Below are positions 55,700 through 63,909 of a stretch of DNA of 64,000 nucleotides, piece after piece. Origin of the DNA: Labilithrix sp. (GTDB lineage Bacteria > Myxococcota_A > Polyangia > Polyangiales > Polyangiaceae); contig JAHBWE010000027.1 in the NCBI GenBank assembly GCA_019637155.1, positions 49,324 to 113,323 on the forward strand, given 5' to 3'. Position 1 is the first letter of the stretch, and each line of letters opens with the position of its first letter. The position numbers and the translations under genes are program-made. Below the pieces are notes generated by a model that was not told where the DNA came from, ran no database searches, and saw only the letters and a program-made list of their open reading frames with translations.

Positions 55700-56662
55700 A
55701 TGAACACCAGCGAGCTCCACGTCGTCCTCGGCGCGGGTCAGGTCGGACCCCGCGTCGCGCAGCTCCTCCTCGCCGCCGGTCACCGCGTCCGCGTCGTCCG
55801 CCAGAGCGCGACGCCCCCGCGCGTGCGCGGCGTCGAGGCGGTCACCGCCGACGTGCGCGATCCCGACGCCGTCGCGCGCGCTACCGCCGGCGCGTCCGTC
55901 GTGTATTCGTGCGTGAACCCGCCCTACGATCGCTGGCCGGAGCTGCTCCTGCCGATGGTCCGCGGCGTCCTCGGCGGCGTCGCGCGCTCGGGCGCACGGC
56001 TCGTCGCGCTCGACAACCTCTACATGTACGGGGACACCGCGCGCATGCACGAGGGCTCGCCGCTCACGCCGCGCTCGAAGAAGGGCCGCCTCCGCGCGGA
56101 GGCGGGGACGCTCCTCCTCGACGCCGGCGCCGTCGTCGCGCGCGCGGCCGACTTCTTCGGCCCCGACACGCCGCAGTCGATCCTCGGCGAGCACTTCTTC
56201 TCGCGCGTCCTCGCCGGTCGCTCCGCGCAGCTCTTCGGCGATCCGGATCAGCCGCACTCGTACTCGTACACGCCGGACGTCGCGCGCGGCCTCGTCGCGC
56301 TCGGGGCGAAGGCCGACGCACGAGGCGTCTACATGCTGCCGGTGCAGCCGGCGGAGAGCACGCGCGCCGTCGTCGCGCGCTTCGGCCGCGACATCCCCAT
56401 CTCCACGATCCCGACCTGGCTCCTCCGCGTCGCCGGCGTCGTCGCGCCGACGATGCGCGAGCTCGCGGAGATGACCTACCAGTGGGAGCAGCCGTTCGTC
56501 CTCGACGACGCGAAGATCCGGCGCGAGCACGGCCTCGAGCCGACGCCGTGGGACGAGGCGGTGGCGACGACGCTCGCGTGGGCCGAGACGCGCTGGCCCG
56601 CGAAAGCTAAAGGATCATCGCGACGTCTTCGCTCAGCCGAAGCTTCTTCGACCGCGCGGTGA
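55700..56662 (+). CDS. NAD(P)-dependent epimerase/dehydratase-like protein
   Basis: The 320-residue product has a Rossmann start HVVLGAGQVGPRVAQLLL (GxGxxG) and later VVYSCVNPPYDRW, LVALDNLYMYGD with a Tyr-type catalytic region, and HSYSYTPDVARGLVALG, typical of extended SDR or NAD-binding epimerase-like proteins such as those reducing small metabolites. The YxxxK pair is not clear. It diverges from a LysR gene, the usual layout for a regulated catabolic or detoxification enzyme. The 3' end overlaps the convergent map gene by 56 bases. Confidence 0.8.
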   Translation: MNTSELHVVLGAGQVGPRVAQLLLAAGHRVRVVRQSATPPRVRGVEAVTADVRDPDAVARATAGASVVYSCVNPPYDRWPELLLPMVRGVLGGVARSGARLVALDNLYMYGDTARMHEGSPLTPRSKKGRLRAEAGTLLLDAGAVVARAADFFGPDTPQSILGEHFFSRVLAGRSAQLFGDPDQPHSYSYTPDVARGLVALGAKADARGVYMLPVQPAESTRAVVARFGRDIPISTIPTWLLRVAGVVAPTMRELAEMTYQWEQPFVLDDAKIRREHGLEPTPWDEAVATTLAWAETRWPAKAKGSSRRLRSAEASSTAR

Positions 56663-57401
56663 GGATCTCGACGCCCGTCTTCGTGACGAGGCAGGTGTGC
56701 TCGAACTGGGCGCTGAGCGAGCCGTCCGCGGTCGTGACGGTCCAGTTGTCGACCGGATCGATGACCACCTCGTAGCGACCCAGGTTCACCATCGGCTCGA
56801 TCGTGAAGATCATCCCCGCCTTGATGCGCTCGCCGGAGCCGCGCTTGCCGTAGTGCTTCACCTGCGGATCCTCGTGGAAGCGGCGGCCGATGCCGTGCCC
56901 CACGAAGTCGCGCACCACGCTGCAGCCCTGCGACTCGACGTACTCCTGGATCGCCGCGCCGATGTCGCCGAGGCGCGCGCCGTCCTTGACCTCCGCGATG
57001 CCGAGCTCGAGCGAGCGCCGCGCGACCTCCACCACCTTGCGCGCGTCGGGGCTCGGCGTGCCGATGTAGAACGTCGCCGACGTGTCGCCGTGGAAGCCGT
57101 CGTGGAACGTCGTGATGTCGACGTTGATGATGTCCCCGTTCTTGAGCTGCTGCCCGTCCGGGATGCCGTGGCAGACGACGTCGTTGATCGACGTGCACAC
57201 GCTCTTCGGGAAGCCGCGGTAGTTGAGCGGGGCAGGGCGCGCGCCGCGGCGCACCGTGTCCTCGTGGACGAGCGTGTTGATGTCGTCCGTCGTCATGCCG
57301 GCGCGGAGCTTCTCGCCGATCATCACGAGCGTCTCGGCCGCCATCCGGCCCGCGACGCGCATCGCCTCGATCTCCTTCGCGCTCTTGATCTCGATCGCCA
57401 C
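56607..57401 (-). CDS. map: Methionine aminopeptidase, type I
   Basis: Map removes the initiator Met from nascent proteins. From the GTG at 57401 the product is 264 residues with IEIKSAKEIEAMRVAGRMAA at the start, NVDITTFHDGFHGDTSATF (two metal-binding Asp), GHGIGRRFHEDP (His), IFTIEPMV (Glu) and QFEHTCLVT (Glu), all five ligands of the dinuclear site. It lies 11 bases after a lipoprotein gene. Its last 56 bases overlap the convergent epimerase-like gene. Confidence 0.96.
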   Translation of the reverse strand: MAIEIKSAKEIEAMRVAGRMAAETLVMIGEKLRAGMTTDDINTLVHEDTVRRGARPAPLNYRGFPKSVCTSINDVVCHGIPDGQQLKNGDIINVDITTFHDGFHGDTSATFYIGTPSPDARKVVEVARRSLELGIAEVKDGARLGDIGAAIQEYVESQGCSVVRDFVGHGIGRRFHEDPQVKHYGKRGSGERIKAGMIFTIEPMVNLGRYEVVIDPVDNWTVTTADGSLSAQFEHTCLVTKTGVEILTARSKKLRLSEDVAMIL

Positions 57402-57412
57402 GACTACCTGCC

Positions 57413-57979
57413 TTACTGCTTGAACTCGCCCATGATCAGCGCGTCGCCGACCGCGGTCTTTACTTCCTTCGTGTCCGGCGCGAGGTGAAAGTGCACCGTG
57501 CGCTCGTCGCCGTGCGAGAACTCGCGGACGAACGCGATGAATGCGTAGCCGACGAGCCTGCTCTCGAAGTTCTTGAGGATGCCGTGCGACTCGCTCGTCT
57601 TGTCGATCTGGAGCGTGAAGTCGGTCGGCGGTGGGTTCTTGCCGGTGAGCTTCTCGACCGTGTGGAGCCCGAGCTGGTAGGTCGCCTCCGGCCCGTCGGT
57701 CTTCGCCGTCACCGTCGCGACGCGGACGCGGAGGACGGCGTCGCCGATCTGGGTGCGCTCGCGGAGCGCCTTGTCGAGCCGGGGCGCGTAGCCCTTGTCG
57801 AAGTCGAGCCCGACCGCGGCGGGGTCGATCGAGTCGTCGAACAGGTCCGCGTGCCGGCCCTGGTAGCTCGAGACCTGCCGGCTCGGATCGCTCGCGCCCG
57901 GGCCGTCTCCGCAGGCCGCGAGCGTGGTGGCCGTGACCACCACGAAGCTCGAGAGGAGGAGCCGACGACACGAGACCAT
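57413..57979 (-). CDS. Putative lipoprotein upstream of map
   Basis: A 188-residue lipoprotein from the ATG at 57979 (MVSCRRLLLSSFVVV; lipobox LAACG). The domain after the short linker reads DSIDPAAVGLDFDKGYAPRLDKALRERTQIGDAVLRVRVATVTAK and EKLTGKNPPPTDFTLQID in separate strands, with a C-terminal SHGDERTVHFHLAPDTKEV. It has no Cys beyond the lipobox and no recognised family. The open frame upstream to 58159 is rejected because it would run through the divergent gene's start. Probably co-transcribed with map. Confidence 0.6.
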   Translation of the reverse strand: MVSCRRLLLSSFVVVTATTLAACGDGPGASDPSRQVSSYQGRHADLFDDSIDPAAVGLDFDKGYAPRLDKALRERTQIGDAVLRVRVATVTAKTDGPEATYQLGLHTVEKLTGKNPPPTDFTLQIDKTSESHGILKNFESRLVGYAFIAFVREFSHGDERTVHFHLAPDTKEVKTAVGDALIMGEFKQ

Positions 57980-58046
57980 CGGTCCTCCTCTACCAGCGGC
58001 GCCGGCTGTTGGCGAGGTTTCGAACCACTGTGTTACCGTCCGATCC

Positions 58047-59033
58047 ATGAACGCGCGCTCGGTCCTTCGTAAGGGCTTCGGCCCCGGTTTCCTCGTTGCC
58101 GCGATGGCGGCGGCGTTCGCCTGCGGGCCGAAAGAGCCGCCCAGGCAGGCCGCCGACAACGGTCCGCCCGATCCGCTGTCCGAGGGCTCGTCGTCGTCGG
58201 GCTCCGCTTACCAGTCCGGCAAGTCGAGCAGCGGCGGGGGCGGCGGTGAGGACTTCTCCACGCCCTCCGGCCCGCCGGTGAAGAGCAAGGGAGGGGAAGC
58301 GCCGCAGGTCCCGACCCTCGCGACCTTCCAGGAGGGCGTGCAGTGGGGCATCACGCACGCGGAGCTGCAGAAGCAGTTCACGCAGACCGGCGGCGTGATC
58401 TGGAAGGACTACGACGAGAAGCTCGCGAAGGCGCGCGTCGGCCCGGAGCAGACGGCGCTCGAGGCGGAGCGCGAGTCGGTGAAGGGCGCCTTCGGCCGGA
58501 GCTACATCGAGTTCGGCGCCACGCCGACCGGCTACGACTCGACCGGCCTCAACAAGGAGTACACCTACCGCAACAAAGAGTCGCTCATGTGGCTCGAGCG
58601 GAAGGGCAAGAAGCGCTTTTACTTCTTCATCAACGACAAGCTCTGGAAGATGTACGACGAGGTTCCGTTCCAGAGCGGCCTGATGGGCGGCAGCTACCAG
58701 GAGGCGGTCGCCAAGATCAACGCGACGCTCAACGCCTCCGGCCGCTCGCTCCAGCCGAACCCGGAGAAGGGGATCGACAAGCCGACCACCGACTGGAAGG
58801 ACGGGCGGAGCCACCTCCGCGCGGTCGACCGCACGAACGAGGGCATGGTCGGCGTCGCGATCGAGGACCTCTCCGTCCTCTCGAACCTCGCGGCGCTCCG
58901 TCCCAACAAGCCCTCCGACCCGAACGAGCTCGATCCGTCGATCGTCGCCGTCACGCGCGGCCGCCCCGATCCGAACGCCGCGCCCTCCGCGTCCGCCTCG
59001 GGCAAGAAGCCGGCTCCCCCCAAGAAGAAGTAG
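58047..59033 (+). CDS. Putative lipoprotein, family unknown
   Basis: The 328-residue product has a lipoprotein signal (AMAAAFACGP; Cys about 26), a Ser/Gly-rich linker with SSSSGSAYQSGKSSSGGGGG, and a domain of about 200 residues: TFQEGVQWGITHAELQKQFT, RKGKKRFYFFINDKLWKMYDE and a Lys/Pro tail. WGITHAEL resembles the start of small domains that follow a 'calcium-dependent' or gating theme in myxobacterial lipoproteins, but I cannot name it. It diverges from the lipoprotein gene at 57413 and precedes the FHA genes by 133 bases. Confidence 0.6.
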   Translation: MNARSVLRKGFGPGFLVAAMAAAFACGPKEPPRQAADNGPPDPLSEGSSSSGSAYQSGKSSSGGGGGEDFSTPSGPPVKSKGGEAPQVPTLATFQEGVQWGITHAELQKQFTQTGGVIWKDYDEKLAKARVGPEQTALEAERESVKGAFGRSYIEFGATPTGYDSTGLNKEYTYRNKESLMWLERKGKKRFYFFINDKLWKMYDEVPFQSGLMGGSYQEAVAKINATLNASGRSLQPNPEKGIDKPTTDWKDGRSHLRAVDRTNEGMVGVAIEDLSVLSNLAALRPNKPSDPNELDPSIVAVTRGRPDPNAAPSASASGKKPAPPKKK

Positions 59034-59166
59034 AGAAGTAGAGTCGCGTACCTACCTCGGCCGTGAGCGCGCGCGCGTCACCCGAGTGAGAGCATGACAG
59101 CTTGGGGGGAGGTCGGTATACTCGCCAGAGTCCGGCTTCTTTTGGTCTGGATGCGCGGGAGAACGA

Positions 59167-60045
59167 GTGGCTCGGTATCGTCTGCGGTTTCTGCTTCAGG
59201 AGTTCGACCTCCCAAGGGGGGCGACCATCCTCGGGCGAAGCTCCGACTGTCACGTGACGATCGAGGACCCCCTCGTCTCGCGTCATCACGCGCGCATCGT
59301 GCTCGACGGCGATCGCGCCGTCCTCTACGACTTGAACAGTCGTAACGGCGTGAAATTGAACGGCGCTCCGATCAAGGAGCCGACCGAGCTCAAAGACAAC
59401 GACCGCCTCCGCATCGGCACCCAGGAGCTCGTGTTCTGCCGCGTCGAGCAGGCGCCCAACGCCACCGCGAAGACGACCGGCTTCCTCCGCCACTGCGCGC
59501 GCTGCCGCATGCCTTACCCACAAGAGGCGGGGGCGTGCCCGAACTGCGGCGCGACCGAGGCGCTCGACGAGGAGACGCTGAGCGGCCAGTTCGGCGCCGC
59601 CGCGCAGGCGATCTGGAGCGTCCAGCTGTTCCTCGAGGTGCTCGAGCGCGCGCTCTCGCTCCAGCGCTTCGACGACGTGAACCGCATCCTCCGCCGCGCC
59701 ACCGTGCAGGTCGAGGAGCGCATCATGCGGGGCGATCCGGTCGACGGCGGCCAGCTCGCGAAGCTCGCCGACGGCGCCGCGCGCGCGAGCATGGCGCTCT
59801 CGGACTCCACGTGGGGCCAATGGGTCGCGCAGGTCTATCGCCGCGTCCCGCTCGTCGTCCCCGAGCCCATCGTCGAGCGCCTCGCCGAGCTCGTCGCCCG
59901 CTTCCCCTCCGACATGGCTGCCCCCGTCGAAGCGCTCGCGCTCCACTCGCGCACCCTGCAACCGCAGCCCGACGAGGTCGCCGCCCTCGCCGCCCTCGAA
60001 CGCGTTCGCTCCAGCGTCCCCCCCACATATATCGGCCGCTCCTGA
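59167..60045 (+). CDS. FHA-domain protein with a zinc ribbon
   Basis: From the GTG at 59167 the product is 292 residues. An FHA domain at the N-terminus (about 1-90) has the phosphothreonine-binding residues Arg24 (LGRSSD), Ser38-His40 (VSRHH) and Asn60-Gly61 (SRNG). It is followed by a zinc ribbon with Cys110, Cys113, Cys124 and Cys127 (CARC and CPNC). The helical C-terminal half (about 140-290) resembles that of the next FHA protein. It should bind phosphorylated kinase targets; a kinase gene lies 1.6 kb downstream. The paralog at 60248 lacks the ribbon. Confidence 0.88.
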   Translation: MARYRLRFLLQEFDLPRGATILGRSSDCHVTIEDPLVSRHHARIVLDGDRAVLYDLNSRNGVKLNGAPIKEPTELKDNDRLRIGTQELVFCRVEQAPNATAKTTGFLRHCARCRMPYPQEAGACPNCGATEALDEETLSGQFGAAAQAIWSVQLFLEVLERALSLQRFDDVNRILRRATVQVEERIMRGDPVDGGQLAKLADGAARASMALSDSTWGQWVAQVYRRVPLVVPEPIVERLAELVARFPSDMAAPVEALALHSRTLQPQPDEVAALAALERVRSSVPPTYIGRS

Positions 60046-60114
60046 GTCGCTCGCTGTCGGTCTCCGACGCCCCCGAAGCGGCCGCGCAAGCCCGCATTGC
60101 GAAGCGAGCACGCG

Positions 60115-60142
60115 GCAGAAAAACGTTCTGACGTTTTTCTGC
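60115..60142 (+). terminator. Strong stem-loop between the FHA genes
   Basis: GCAGAAAAACG and CGTTTTTCTGC form a perfect 11-bp stem with the loop TTCTGA, 69 bases after the first FHA stop. The five T lie inside the stem, not after it, so it may terminate from both directions or act as an mRNA 3' end. It is the most AT-rich stem in the window. Confidence 0.55.
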
Positions 60143-60158
60143 ATCGTGCGAGCGGGGT

Positions 60159-60183
60159 GCAGGGGCGCAGCCCCTGCGTTGAA
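60159..60183 (-). repeat. Diverged family A hairpin
   Basis: GCAGGGGC and GCCCCTGC pair around GCA (60159-60177), followed by GTTGA. The arm length, 3-nt loop, GGGGTG before the stem and GTTGA after it match the family A copy at 3648-3673, although the stem bases differ in paired positions. Confidence 0.5.
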
Positions 60184-60247
60184 GAAGCTTCCTTGCATGT
60201 ATGCGAGGATTGCCGCTATTTCCTAGGGCTCCGCGCCGTAGACCACG

Positions 60248-61087
60248 ATGCGCTATCGGCTCCGCTACCTACAGCATGACCTGGAGCTGAACGAGGGCAC
60301 GTTCGCGGTGGGCCGGAATGCGAGCTGTCAGCTCTCGCTCGACGATCCGCTCGTCTCACGGCGGCACGCCATCTTCGAGGTCGGTCCGAGCGGCGTGACG
60401 GTGGAGGACCTCGGGAGCCGCAACGGCGTGATCGTCAACGGTCACCGCATCGACGCGCGGGTCCAGATCCAGATCGGCGACCGCATCCTCATCGGCTCGC
60501 AGGAGCTGACCCTCCTCGCGGGCCGCGACGGCATGGGCGGCGGCTCGCAGGGGGTAGGCAAGATGACCCTCCCGAAGATGCGCGTGAACACGCCGTCGTC
60601 GGGGATGCCGCAGCTCAACGTCCCGATCGAGACCGACCCGGAGCCGAGCATGGTCCGCCGCGCGGACCAGTTCAAGCTGCTCTCCGGCGTCGCGGAGAAG
60701 GCCCTCGCGATGGGCAAGGCGGGCGAGGCCGAGCGCCTCCTCGCCTCCGCGCTCGCGGACGTCATTGAGTCGACGCGCGCCGGCCGCCCGCTCCCGCCCA
60801 CGCTCGTCGACCAGGCCGCGAAGTTCAGCGCGAAGCTCGCGACCGCGACGGGCAAAGGCGGCTGGGCGGACTACGTCGTGGAGCTCTATCAGGCGCAGAA
60901 GCGGCCGCCCCCCGCGCACGTCATCGACGAGCTGTACAACGCGATGCGCAAGGTCACCGCGGTGGACCTCAATCGCCTCCGCGCGTACGTCGCGATGCTG
61001 CGCCAGAACCTGCCCCGCTATAACCCGGCGGAGCGCTTCCTCTTCCAGCGTCTCGAGGGCCTCGAGCGCCTTGCGGCGCTGCGCTAG
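60248..61087 (+). CDS. FHA-domain protein
   Basis: A 279-residue protein: FHA domain (about 1-90) with Arg23 (VGRNAS), Ser37 to His40 (VSRRH) and Asn59-Gly60 (SRNG), a Gly-rich and Pro/Thr linker, and a helical domain (about 135-279) starting ADQFKLLSGVAEKALAMGKAGEAERLLASAL. It is a paralog of the preceding FHA protein without the zinc ribbon. It likely docks a phosphothreonine made by one of the Ser/Thr kinases. Its last 119 bases overlap the convergent DciA-type gene. Confidence 0.88.
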   Translation: MRYRLRYLQHDLELNEGTFAVGRNASCQLSLDDPLVSRRHAIFEVGPSGVTVEDLGSRNGVIVNGHRIDARVQIQIGDRILIGSQELTLLAGRDGMGGGSQGVGKMTLPKMRVNTPSSGMPQLNVPIETDPEPSMVRRADQFKLLSGVAEKALAMGKAGEAERLLASALADVIESTRAGRPLPPTLVDQAAKFSAKLATATGKGGWADYVVELYQAQKRPPPAHVIDELYNAMRKVTAVDLNRLRAYVAMLRQNLPRYNPAERFLFQRLEGLERLAALR

Positions 61088-61589
61088 CGGGCGGCTTCGA
61101 CGTCGCGGGCGGCGTCTGCCACGCGAGGTTCATGCGCGCCGCGCTCTCGATGACCGCGCGCAGCTCGTCGTCCTCGACGTTCGCGATCGTCTTGGCGAGG
61201 TCGGTCGGCAGCGGCACGGGCGGCGGCACCTTCCGGTAGACCCTCGTCTCCTTCATCCCCTCCACCACGTCGAGGGGCCCGACGCGGAAGCGGAGCGACT
61301 TGATGTCGAGGCCCAGGTCCTGCACGAGCTTCGAGACGATCTGCGGCGCGAGCATCGCGAGCTCGTTCGCCCACACGCTGGTCGCGACCTTCACGACGAG
61401 GACCCCGCGCACGAGCTCCATCGGCCGCGCGCGGTCGGCGATGCGCGGCCCGACGGCGGCCCGCCACCGCGCGAGCGGGATCGGCAGCTGCCGCTTCGCG
61501 AACCGGTTCTCGCCGGCGCGATCGAGCACCTCTTCGAGGGACTCGGGCGCACTGAGTCGACGCCTTGCCCACCGCTTTCCTCTGCCCAT
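60969..61589 (-). CDS. DUF721/DciA-family protein
   Basis: The 206-residue product has the DUF721 core at about 35-115: PIPLARWRAAVGPRIADRARPMELVRG, VLVVKVATSVWANELAMLAPQIVSKLVQDLG, and SLRFRVGPLD. In bacteria lacking DnaC, DciA proteins load the replicative helicase; myxobacteria fit that pattern. The C-terminal ~70 residues are Ala/Pro/Gly/Arg-rich and lie over the end of the convergent FHA gene, so the real coding end may be shorter in function. It diverges from the kinase at 61628 with 38 bases between starts. Confidence 0.8.
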   Translation of the reverse strand: MGRGKRWARRRLSAPESLEEVLDRAGENRFAKRQLPIPLARWRAAVGPRIADRARPMELVRGVLVVKVATSVWANELAMLAPQIVSKLVQDLGLDIKSLRFRVGPLDVVEGMKETRVYRKVPPPVPLPTDLAKTIANVEDDELRAVIESAARMNLAWQTPPATSKPPASAAPQGARGPRDAGRGSAPPGYSGAGSGAASRRTRGGD

Positions 61590-61627
61590 GCGCGCGCGTC
61601 GATCTTACCATCGGAGGTCACGCACCG

Positions 61628-62845
61628 ATGCAGGGTGGTCGAGGGAAGACGCCGCGTTCGATTCCGCCGCCCGCGAAGACGGAGCGCATGCTCGGCGCGC
61701 CCGCGCTCCCGACCGAGCCGCAGGTCCGTCCCCCTCCCAACACGAAGCCCGGCGCCTTCATCGGCGACAAGTACCGCATCGAGCGCGAGATCGGCCGCGG
61801 CGGCTTCGGCGTCGTGGTGCGCGCGATGCACCTCACCCTCGATCAACGCGTCGCGATCAAGGTCCTCACCGAGTCGGAGGGCTCGACGGAGCAGGAGTGG
61901 CAAGAGGACGCCGCGCGTTTCCGCCGCGAGGCGAAGGCGACGGCGGCCCTCCGCAGCGAGCACGTGGTCCGCGTCCTCGACGTCGACGTGCTCGAGCACG
62001 GCTACCCCTACATCGTGATGGAGTACCTGGAGGGCAAGACCCTCCACGAGCAGATCTACGGCTCGAGCGGCGGCATGCCGGTCGCGGACGCGGTCGACAT
62101 CGTGGTCCAGGTCCTCGCCGCGGTGGCGGACGCGCACGCGGTCGGCATCGTGCATCGCGACCTCAAGCCCGCGAACGTGTTCCTCACCCACGGCGCGGGC
62201 GGCATCCCGATCGTGAAGGTCCTCGACTTCGGCGTCTCGAAGATGCTGAACGCGCAGTCGCAGCGCCTCACGCGCACGGGCTCGGTCGTCGGCACCGTCG
62301 CGTACATGGCGCCGGAGCAGATGCTCGACGCGCGCACGGTCGACGGTCGCGGCGACCTCTGGTCGGTCGGCCTCATCCTCTACGAGGCCCTCGCGCGCGC
62401 GCACCCCTTCGGCCCGGCGACGACGGGCCCGAAGGTCATCAACGCGATCCTGAAGGACCCGCTCGTCCCGATCGCCACGATCCGCGCCGACGTCCCCGCC
62501 GGCCTCGACCAGGTGGTCTCCAAGCTCCTCGAGAAGAAGGCCGACCAGCGCTACCAGACCGCGATCGAGGCCGCCGCCGCGCTCGCGCCTTTCGCGTCGC
62601 CGCGCGTGCGCCCGGTCCTCGACGAGATCCACCGCTCCCCGCCGCCGAGCGGCGCCGCGCTCAGCGTCCCGGCGCTGACCGACAGCCGCGCGCTCCCCCC
62701 CTCTTCGCGCAGCCTGAAGGCCGCGAAGAAGCCACGCTCGAGCGTCGCCCGCTTCTTCATCGTCTTCATCACCGCGACGATCACCCTCGGCCTCATCGTC
62801 TTCGGCGCGTTCTGGTTGAAGCCCCGATATTGGCCGAAGCGCTGA
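61628..62845 (+). CDS. Membrane-anchored Ser/Thr protein kinase
   Basis: A 405-residue kinase. A 45-residue Pro/Arg-rich N-terminus precedes the catalytic domain (about 50-320): IGRGGFGVVVRA, Lys78, HRDLKPAN (Asp178), DFG at 200-202 and YMAPEQ. After a Pro/Ser-rich linker a single membrane segment (about 372-396) ends the protein with only a few residues outside, so unlike the other membrane kinases it has no extracytoplasmic sensor. It lies close to the two FHA genes, which could read its phosphorylation. Confidence 0.9.
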   Translation: MQGGRGKTPRSIPPPAKTERMLGAPALPTEPQVRPPPNTKPGAFIGDKYRIEREIGRGGFGVVVRAMHLTLDQRVAIKVLTESEGSTEQEWQEDAARFRREAKATAALRSEHVVRVLDVDVLEHGYPYIVMEYLEGKTLHEQIYGSSGGMPVADAVDIVVQVLAAVADAHAVGIVHRDLKPANVFLTHGAGGIPIVKVLDFGVSKMLNAQSQRLTRTGSVVGTVAYMAPEQMLDARTVDGRGDLWSVGLILYEALARAHPFGPATTGPKVINAILKDPLVPIATIRADVPAGLDQVVSKLLEKKADQRYQTAIEAAAALAPFASPRVRPVLDEIHRSPPPSGAALSVPALTDSRALPPSSRSLKAAKKPRSSVARFFIVFITATITLGLIVFGAFWLKPRYWPKR

Positions 62846-62997
62846 GGCTTTCTTCATTTGGTCCGCACGACCGTCATCTCGTACGCGAGGTGATCGCATG
62901 GAGCGCTGCGACCGCCTCCTCACCGGCGAGGCCTCGCGCGCTCTCCGCGCCCGACCAACCATCACGCACGCACACTCCGGCATCTTCCCTCCGTGCT

Positions 62998-63882
62998 ATG
63001 GAAATGAGCATGTCGAACAGGGGCCAAAAGATGCTCGCGCCGGGCCCGTTCCGAGCCGAGCACCTTCGCTCCGGCGATCCGTACGAGCTCTCCAACGGTC
63101 ACGCCATCTTCACGCCGCCGACGGGGGCGCGCGGCGGGAGGGCGAACCTCGTCGGCGGTGAGGTTCTCGACACCGATCCCAAGGTCGACTCCGCGGGGAT
63201 CGACGTCGGCATCTCGCGCGCTCCGGGCGAGCTTCGCGCGCCCGACCTGTCCGTCGGAAACGTCCCCGACGAGCCGGGCTGGTCGTCGACCGCTCCGCCG
63301 CTCGCGGTCGAGTACGCCGACGTCGGGCAGGACGAGGTGGGCCTTCAGGAGAAGATCGCCGAGCTCCTCGCCGCCGGCACGCGCTACATCTGGGTCGTCC
63401 GCCTGACCGGCAAGCGCAAGGTCGAGGTGTACGAACGAAACAAGCGCGTCCGCGTCGTGACGTCCGGAGACCTGCTCGCGCCGGGCATCCTCGCGAACCC
63501 GGTCCCCCTCGCCGCGCTATACGACCGCGACGCCGCGCACGAAGCCACGCTACGAAACCTCCTCAACCGAAAGGGATTCCGCGACCTCGACGACGTCCAC
63601 GACCGCGGCCGCGAGGAGGGCCGCGAAGAGGGCCGCGAGGAGGGCCGCGAGGAGGGCCGCGAAGAAGGCCGCGAGGAGGGTCGCGAAGAAGGCCGCGAAG
63701 AAGGCCGGTTGCTCGCGCTTCGCGCCAGCTTGCGCGCCGTCCTCACCGCGCGCGGCCTCCACGCGACCAAGTCCCAGCTCACCCGAATCGACGAGGAGGA
63801 CGATCCCGCATCGCTCTCCCGCTGGCTCATCACCGCCGCAACCGCCAACAGCGTCAGCAACATCTTCACAACAAAGAAGTAA
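62998..63882 (+). CDS. Uma2-family protein with EEGR tandem repeat
   Basis: From the ATG at 62998 the product is 294 residues; ATGs at 63004 and 63010 follow closely. The Uma2 (DUF820) restriction-endonuclease-like core is visible: RAPDLSVG, PPLAVEYADVGQDEVGLQEKIAELLAAGTRYIWVV and VEVYERNKRVR. A repeat of EEGR (eight units) leads to a Leu/Arg-rich helix and a C-terminal tail. Uma2 proteins are widespread in cyanobacteria and myxobacteria; a DNA-cutting activity is presumed from the fold but not shown. The repeat likely forms a charged helix. It is the last gene before the window edge. Confidence 0.75.
   Translation: MEMSMSNRGQKMLAPGPFRAEHLRSGDPYELSNGHAIFTPPTGARGGRANLVGGEVLDTDPKVDSAGIDVGISRAPGELRAPDLSVGNVPDEPGWSSTAPPLAVEYADVGQDEVGLQEKIAELLAAGTRYIWVVRLTGKRKVEVYERNKRVRVVTSGDLLAPGILANPVPLAALYDRDAAHEATLRNLLNRKGFRDLDDVHDRGREEGREEGREEGREEGREEGREEGREEGREEGRLLALRASLRAVLTARGLHATKSQLTRIDEEDDPASLSRWLITAATANSVSNIFTTKK
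63607..63708 (+). repeat. 12-bp tandem repeat encoding EEGR
   Basis: GAGGAGGGCCGC-type units repeat eight times in frame, with variation only at third positions (GAG/GAA, GGC/GGT), so each unit codes Glu-Glu-Gly-Arg. Length change by multiples of 12 would keep the frame. It forms the linker of the Uma2 protein. Confidence 0.9.
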
Positions 63883-63909
63883 GCCCCGCGCCCCGCTCCC
63901 GCGCCGGCG

